Assembly: GCF_004000885.1 (NCBI RefSeq)
Contig: NZ_BIMC01000010.1
Span: forward strand, 124,001 to 188,000
Source: Paenibacillus glucanolyticus NBRC 15330
GTDB taxonomy: Bacteria; Bacillota; Bacilli; Paenibacillales; Paenibacillaceae
Direction: 5' to 3'
Length of the DNA stretch: 64,000 nt
Below the pieces are notes generated by a model. That model searched no databases, had not been told where the DNA came from, and was given only the letters and a program-made list of their open reading frames with translations. The first letter of the stretch is position 1; each line of letters opens with the position of its first letter. Of this stretch, positions 60,253 to 64,000 are shown one piece after another. The position numbers and the translations under genes were made by a program.

Positions 60253-60678
60253 TCATAATTTTATAATGACCACTCCAGCGATCATCATCCCGATGCCAAT
60301 GAATTGTGGCAAACTCATCCTCTTCTTCACCACTCCGAACCAGCCGTTGCTATCGATCAGGAAAGTCAAAAATAGCTGCGCTATTAACAATGCAGATATC
60401 GTTAACGTAACACCGATATTCTGAATGGCCGTAACTTCACTGAATATAATGGGCGCTCCCAAGGCTCCTCCAATCAGATAAAGCGGCTTTACCTGTCCAA
60501 ATCCTTGCTTGCTTCCGTCCCGGACGAACAGTAGAATAACCAAAGCCATCATGAATCCGGTCAACTGCGTTACCGTTGCGGCTTGCCAGGTGCCCATATC
60601 CTGACTGATCCGGGCATTCGCTACGCCTTGCAGTGTAATGCAAGCTCCGCCAATGAATGCAAATATAATTCCCCTCAT
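60253..60678 (-). CDS. DMT-superfamily YdcZ (DUF606) protein, copy 2
   Basis: 141 residues, five helices, colinear with the copy at 59002: FAFIGGACITLQGVANARIS, TWQAATVTQLTGFMMALVIL, and the closing LPQFIGIGMMIAGVVIIKL. Together the two would form a YdcZ heteromer. First gene of the operon 60678-58566. Identity with copy 1 is low by eye, as expected for antiparallel partners. Confidence 0.85.
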   Translation of the reverse strand: MRGIIFAFIGGACITLQGVANARISQDMGTWQAATVTQLTGFMMALVILLFVRDGSKQGFGQVKPLYLIGGALGAPIIFSEVTAIQNIGVTLTISALLIAQLFLTFLIDSNGWFGVVKKRMSLPQFIGIGMMIAGVVIIKL

Positions 60679-60743
60679 GGTTCAAACTCCTTCATATATA
60701 TAGGTCTGTATACTATTAAAAGTGAAATGGCTGAACTCAGGAA

Positions 60744-60757
60744 AGGACATATGTCCT
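60744..60757. promoter_or_regulatory. Palindrome before the YdcZ-Crp operon
   Basis: AGGACAT-ATGTCCT, a perfect 14-base palindrome 66 bases upstream of the first YdcZ start. Position suits an activator site for the Crp-family regulator; the sequence is not the classical TGTGA-N6-TCACA. The gap 60679-61044 otherwise contains a plus-strand promoter and the operator at 61001. Confidence 0.5.
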
Positions 60758-60862
60758 GAAATGGTTTAAAACCTGCATGCTCTCCTTATAAGAAATCACG
60801 AATTCCATTATATACTATCCGTCAACTTTGCATTTAACATACAAATAAGCTGCCCGCGTTTC

Positions 60863-60890
60863 TTGACAACTTAAGTTTTATTCGTATAGC
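60863..60890 (+). promoter_or_regulatory. Sigma-A-like promoter upstream of the pentapeptide gene
   Basis: TTGACA (60863-60868), 16 bases, TATAGC (60885-60890), about 155 bases before the start codon. Confidence 0.5.
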
Positions 60891-61000
60891 ACGCCCCATT
60901 TACGCCCCCTCATATTAATCGTCTTGCATGGTATAAAACAGTTATAACCAAGTTTGCTTATATGGTGCGGCCATCATTATGTTTTACTATAAATATATAA

Positions 61001-61018
61001 ATGTAAACCGCTTTACAT
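61001..61018. promoter_or_regulatory. LacI/GalR-like operator palindrome
   Basis: ATGTAAA-CCGC-TTTACAT is a perfect 18-base dyad (TGTAAACC/GCTTTACA core) ending 13 bases before the Shine-Dalgarno of the pentapeptide gene. The CG centre flanked by TGTAAA/TTTACA is typical of LacI-family operators and resembles a CcpA cre with two extra bases. Confidence 0.55.
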
Positions 61019-61044
61019 ATTGGAACGGGAAGGAGCTCCTGTAA

Positions 61045-61911
61045 GTGATGTTAGACAGACAAGACCATGCTCACAATGAACGCAACCGTATGAATCTGCA
61101 ATCCGACTGCAGCAGCTGCTTTGGATTATGCTGCGTCGCTCTGCCCTTCGCGGCCTCGGTTGACTTTGCCATGAATAAAGATGGCGGGACGCCTTGTCAC
61201 CATCTGCAATCCGACTTTCGCTGCGGCGTTCACGGCAGCTTGAGGCAGCGCGGCATGCGAGGCTGCGCCGTATTTGATTGCTTCGGAGCGGGACAGATGG
61301 TTTCGCAGGTTACCTATAACGGCCGTGATTGGAGGCAAGCTCCGGAAACGGCACAGGAAATGTTCAATGTATTCCCGGTCATGCGACAGCTTCATGAACT
61401 GTTATGGTACCTGAACGAAGCCATGACATTGCAGCCTGCGCAGGAGATACATTCCAATTTAAGAGAGGCACTGGACGAGACGAAGCGGTTCACTCTGCTT
61501 CCACCCGAATCCCTGTTACGGCTGGATATCTCAGCACACCGGTCCGAGATGAACCGGCTGCTCCTTCAAACAAGTGAACTCGTACGGGAGAATGCGCGCC
61601 GTTTACACAGAGATAATCCTGTCCGCCGGAAGATCGGCAGCCGTGGAGCCGATCTCATCGGAGCTAAACTGAAAGGAGCCGACCTGAGATACGCGAACTT
61701 AAGAGGCGCATATCTGATCGCCGCAGATCTCAGTGGAGCTGATTTGAGAGCCGCTGATCTGATCGGTGCGGATCTCAGGGATGCCGATCTAAGGGGAGCT
61801 GACCTGACGGACAGCATTTTCCTTACCCAGTCCCAGCTTAATGCAGCGAAGGGCGACGCCAATACCAAACTGCCACCCTCCCTGTCACATCCGATACATT
61901 GGGTGGATTAA
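61045..61911 (+). CDS. Cys-rich pentapeptide-repeat protein
   Basis: 288 residues from a GTG at 61045, nine bases after AAGGAG (an ATG follows at 61048). Two parts: residues 20-80 have a Cys/His cluster (CSSCFGLCC, then CHHLQSDFRCGVHG and GMRGCAVFDCFG) like YkgJ-type metal-binding proteins. Residues about 205-265 are at least eleven pentapeptide repeats of A(D/N)LxG form (e.g. GADLIGAKLKGADLRYANL), which fold as a right-handed beta helix. Pentapeptide proteins can mimic DNA or act as scaffolds. Function unknown. A LacI-like operator precedes it. Confidence 0.88.
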   Translation: MMLDRQDHAHNERNRMNLQSDCSSCFGLCCVALPFAASVDFAMNKDGGTPCHHLQSDFRCGVHGSLRQRGMRGCAVFDCFGAGQMVSQVTYNGRDWRQAPETAQEMFNVFPVMRQLHELLWYLNEAMTLQPAQEIHSNLREALDETKRFTLLPPESLLRLDISAHRSEMNRLLLQTSELVRENARRLHRDNPVRRKIGSRGADLIGAKLKGADLRYANLRGAYLIAADLSGADLRAADLIGADLRDADLRGADLTDSIFLTQSQLNAAKGDANTKLPPSLSHPIHWVD

Positions 61912-61945
61912 GCCTAATGAGGGACGGTATATCATATGAAATGGG

Positions 61946-62257
61946 TCACGAACGTACCAAAATCTCCGGCGTATACCCGAGCCACGCGATATCCTCCTGG
62001 ATCGCTTGTACGTATTTTACATCCTCCTTCAGAGGATTCGTATCGTCAAACCGAAGGTTGAATGTTCCTTGAAATTGGCTTGCTATGGAATGGTTGATGT
62101 GTATGGCATAAGCGCTGCCAATGTGCAGGTAGCCGTTAGGCTCAGGCGGAAAGCGGGTGGCCACGGGTCTGTGGTACACTCCCTTTTCAATATCTTCCTT
62201 AACCATTCTTGTCAAAAAATTCACCGTTTCTTCTCCCAAACTCTTATCATGAATCAT
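61946..62257 (-). pseudogene. glnS: Truncated glutaminyl-tRNA synthetase (N-terminal fragment)
   Basis: 103 residues from the ATG at 62255-62257 behind AAGGAGG. The match is to the N-terminal fifth of Gln[22 protein letters not shown], then [20 protein letters not shown] and [10 protein letters not shown], followed by ILVRS and stop. A complete enzyme has about 550 residues. The HIGH motif reads HIGS, so even the ATP site is damaged. The remaining four fifths are missing; the next gene begins 35 bases on. It is preceded by a T-box-like leader, showing it once was a regulated synthetase gene. Confidence 0.85.
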
Positions 62258-62312
62258 GCTGAGCTCCTCCTTCGAATTCATCCCGAATAACTTCCTGAAA
62301 AAATAAAAAAAT

Positions 62313-62460
62313 CCCGTCTCCAAGACATTAGTCTTGGGGACGAGATTGGTTTCGCGGTGCCACCCCTGTTTACCGATATATCACGATATCAGTCTTATCG
62401 GGTACGGCTATCACAAAACAAGCTTATACCCTAGCTCTGTAACAGGAGCTCCTGTCGCAC
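62313..62460 (-). ncRNA. T-box-like leader in front of the glnS fragment
   Basis: The minus-strand RNA has the T-box motif GGGGTGGCACCGCG (around 62353-62366) and a strong competing terminator, CTCGTCCCCAAGAC (62331-62344) with GTCTTGGAGACGGG (62313-62326) followed by TTTTTTTATTTTTT. Further upstream is a hairpin-rich stretch (ACAGGAGCTCCTGT at 62441-62454), but I find no ordinary stem I with AGUA/GGUG features; the 5' part may be lost or of a short type. The specifier codon cannot be assigned. Confidence 0.75.
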
Positions 62461-62551
62461 CATCCTATCTATAAATAAAAAAGTAAACCGTAAGCGTCAC
62501 TTAAAATCGCAAAAAATCTTATGAAAATCCCTCCGTTAAACGGTCCAGGAA

Positions 62552-63040
62552 TCAGATTGGCAGCAATTTAACGGTAGCCAACTTGCCGCTGACCTGAATG
62601 CCGGTCTCCTTCTTGCCGACCTCGGCCAGATCATGGACCAGACGCTCAAGCAGCTTGCGGGCTGCTTCTCCCTCCTTGCCTTGAATGCGGATGACCGGCT
62701 GCACGGCTTTATCCGCTGCAAGCAGCTTATGCATTTGTGACAGCTTGGTATCGTAGTCGTGCTCCTCGATATGTACAGACAAGCGGAATTCCTTCACTTT
62801 AATTGGACCGGATGTTTCATTATGGCCTTTCTTTTCCTTCGCAGCCACCTGCTTAGCCTGCCCCCGGCTCACCAGCTTACATGGCGGCGGGCTGCTAAAC
62901 AAAGAGGTACACACCAGATCGGCTTTGTGGCTCTTGGCCAGTGCGAGCGCCACTTCCCTTGTGACGATGCCCAGACTCTCGCCGTTTAACCCGGTAAGTT
63001 CAACCTCGCGTGCCTTTATCTTTTCATTCATAATCAACAT
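62552..63040 (-). CDS. Divergent translation initiation factor IF-3 paralogue
   Basis: 162 residues from the ATG at 63038-63040, eight bases after GGGAGG. It aligns with IF-3 over both domains: MNEKIKAREVELTGLNGESL (IF3 N-domain), DLVCTSLFSSPPPCKLVSRG at the linker, and VKEFRLSVHIEEHDYDTKLS in the C-domain. Several normally invariant features differ: the YGKYKYEQ linker reads SRGQAKQVA, and the C-terminus lacks the usual MxMxLxP ending in canonical form. The usual infC lies with rpmI and rplT, which are not here, so this is a second, specialised copy. It is the gene upstream of the T-box/glnS fragment. Confidence 0.85.
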   Translation of the reverse strand: MLIMNEKIKAREVELTGLNGESLGIVTREVALALAKSHKADLVCTSLFSSPPPCKLVSRGQAKQVAAKEKKGHNETSGPIKVKEFRLSVHIEEHDYDTKLSQMHKLLAADKAVQPVIRIQGKEGEAARKLLERLVHDLAEVGKKETGIQVSGKLATVKLLPI

Positions 63041-63128
63041 AAACAAATCCTCCCATCATACGTGTCTCTCCCATTTCTTCTCTTGATAGAATAACATATT
63101 CCCTTATCTGCATGGATTGTTTTAATAA

Positions 63129-63143
63129 TGACAATAGTTGTCA
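63129..63143. promoter_or_regulatory. Palindrome before the hydrolase gene
   Basis: TGACAA-TAG-TTGTCA, a perfect 15-base dyad (extended by AATA/TATT with one mismatch), 77 bases before the hydrolase start. Such dyads are common sites of MarR- or TetR-type repressors. Confidence 0.5.
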
Positions 63144-63219
63144 CTATTATGGGTTATAGTTGAACTACAAACAACAACAAGCAATGGGATAGGTTCCATT
63201 GCCCTAAGGAGGATATGAT

Positions 63220-64000
63220 ATGCAGTCCGCTCAGGATATTCAATCAACCAAACGCAAGTATTTTCAATCAGGCAATTTGAAACTCTCCTACCTCGATTAT
63301 GGTGGCGAGAGTCATAATGTTCTCCTTATGCTGCATGGGCATATGAATGATGCCGAAACCTTCACGAAATTAGCCGCAAAGTTTACGGATTGGCGGGTGA
63401 TCGGGCTTGACCAACGCGGTCACGGCTGGAGTGAGCATTCCCCGGATAAAAATTATTCAAGAGAGAGTTATGTGGAGGATATCCACACCTTGATTACATC
63501 CGAGTTAAAGGGACAACAGGTAACATTGCTCGGACATTCTTTAGGAGGTATCAACGCATACCAGTTTGCCGCCCGGTATCCGCAGTACGTTAAAGCCGTT
63601 ATCGTAGAAGACATCGGGGCTGAGATTGACGTCGACATGTCCTTTATCGGGAACCTGCCGGAACGATCAGATACACTAGACGACCTTAAAGAGGCTCTTC
63701 TGCGTATTGGCCTAAGAAATGTCGATTACTTTGCTGAAAGCGTATTTGAAGATGAGAGAGGCTGGGGCTTCCGTTCAGATCTTCAGGGAGTTCCGGTTTC
63801 TGCACAGCATACGAAAGGCGACTGGTGGAAGGATTGGTTGGCCTCCACTTGCCCGATCCTGCTTATTCACGGCAAACAAAGCTTCGCCTTGGACGAAGCC
63901 CATGCCAAGTTGATGGCAACTCGGAGACCTCATACTTCTCTCGTTGTTTTTGAACAATGCGGCCACGATATCCATTCTACCGATTTGGAAGGATATACCC
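63220..64000 (+). CDS. Alpha/beta hydrolase (cut by window edge)
   Basis: ATG at 63220, seven bases after AAGGAGG; the frame is open for 260 codons to the right edge. The alpha/beta fold shows as LLMLHGHMNDAETF (oxyanion HG), VIGLDQRGHGWSEH, the nucleophile elbow LLGHSLGGINAY with catalytic Ser, the acid strand CPILLIHGKQSFALDE and the catalytic His in VVFEQCGHDIHSTD. Nearly complete; only the last helix is missing. Substrate unknown (esterase, lipase or C-C hydrolase). A palindrome in its upstream region suggests a repressor. Confidence 0.9.
   Translation, partial: MQSAQDIQSTKRKYFQSGNLKLSYLDYGGESHNVLLMLHGHMNDAETFTKLAAKFTDWRVIGLDQRGHGWSEHSPDKNYSRESYVEDIHTLITSELKGQQVTLLGHSLGGINAYQFAARYPQYVKAVIVEDIGAEIDVDMSFIGNLPERSDTLDDLKEALLRIGLRNVDYFAESVFEDERGWGFRSDLQGVPVSAQHTKGDWWKDWLASTCPILLIHGKQSFALDEAHAKLMATRRPHTSLVVFEQCGHDIHSTDLEGYT

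Noticed and set aside
61021..61040. AGGAGCTCCT palindrome at the pentapeptide gene's ribosome binding site
   Set aside because: A loopless palindrome cannot fold as a hairpin; likely chance around the Shine-Dalgarno sequence.

Overview
The window reads as chromosome from a spore-forming, low-to-mid GC Firmicute, most likely Paenibacillus. The reasons are two tripartite GerA-type germination operons, a YjcZ-family sporulation micro-protein, T-box leaders before aminoacyl-tRNA synthetase genes, a yybP-ykoY leader before a TerC gene, strong AGGAGG-type ribosome binding sites, many TTG starts and many short intrinsic terminators. No rRNA, tRNA, CRISPR array, prophage or insertion sequence was seen. 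Most of the window is accessory-type chromosome: small regulator/transporter units, acetyltransferases, efflux pumps and ECF sigma modules, with thrS as the main housekeeping gene.

Layout. 1-1.6 kb: cut AraC-type regulator divergent from an Fsr-like MFS pump. 1.6-6.6 kb: a chaperone operon on the minus strand (HscC-type Hsp70, J-domain/TPR protein, DUF1266 protein). 6.8-12 kb: GH18 chitinase, CAP-domain lipoprotein, SAM methyltransferase, Fur-boxed siderophore-binding lipoprotein. 12.1-13.6 kb: MerR regulator with a GAP-family membrane protein. 13.7-17.8 kb: germinant receptor operon ordered A-C-D-B. 18-20.3 kb: thrS with a full T-box leader. 20.2-23.1 kb: small membrane protein and three GNAT acetyltransferases. 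23.3-25.7 kb: FMN reductase and an ECF sigma/DUF4179 anti-sigma pair. 25.9-29 kb: LysR/EamA divergon and TerC under a Mn2+-type riboswitch. 29-37.8 kb: ABC exporter with a candidate leader-peptide attenuator, thioredoxin-reductase-like enzyme, aldo/keto reductase, MFS pump, frameshifted GNAT, FAD dehydrogenase. 37.9-42.7 kb: YjcZ and two adjacent ECF sigma/anti-sigma modules. 42.8-46.8 kb: MFS pump with divergent MarR, GNAT, DJ-1/PfpI protein, an unknown protein and a dead EamA fragment. 47.2-50.7 kb: second germination operon, A-B-C. 50.8-58.3 kb: Dabb protein with Bcr-type pump, large WG-repeat protein, DoxX-TetR-DUF2269 operon, MFS pump. 58.5-60.7 kb: YdcZ-Crp-YdcZ-Nudix operon. 61-64 kb: Cys-rich pentapeptide-repeat protein, truncated glnS behind a T-box-like leader, divergent IF-3 paralogue, and a cut alpha/beta hydrolase.

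How the genes work together. Many are regulator-target pairs with visible operators (Fur, MerR, MarR, TetR). RNA-level control is prominent: T-box, yybP-ykoY with switchable hairpins, and a short leader ORF whose downstream hairpin can bury the Shine-Dalgarno sequence of the ABC exporter. The most unusual items are that attenuator, the HscC/J-TPR/DUF1266 operon in which the J-domain HPD motif reads HPE, a methyltransferase whose ribosome binding site points at an ATC codon, and the divergent IF-3 gene followed by a T-box and a glnS stub whose HIGH motif reads HIGS. All function calls come from reading motifs by eye; no database search was run.
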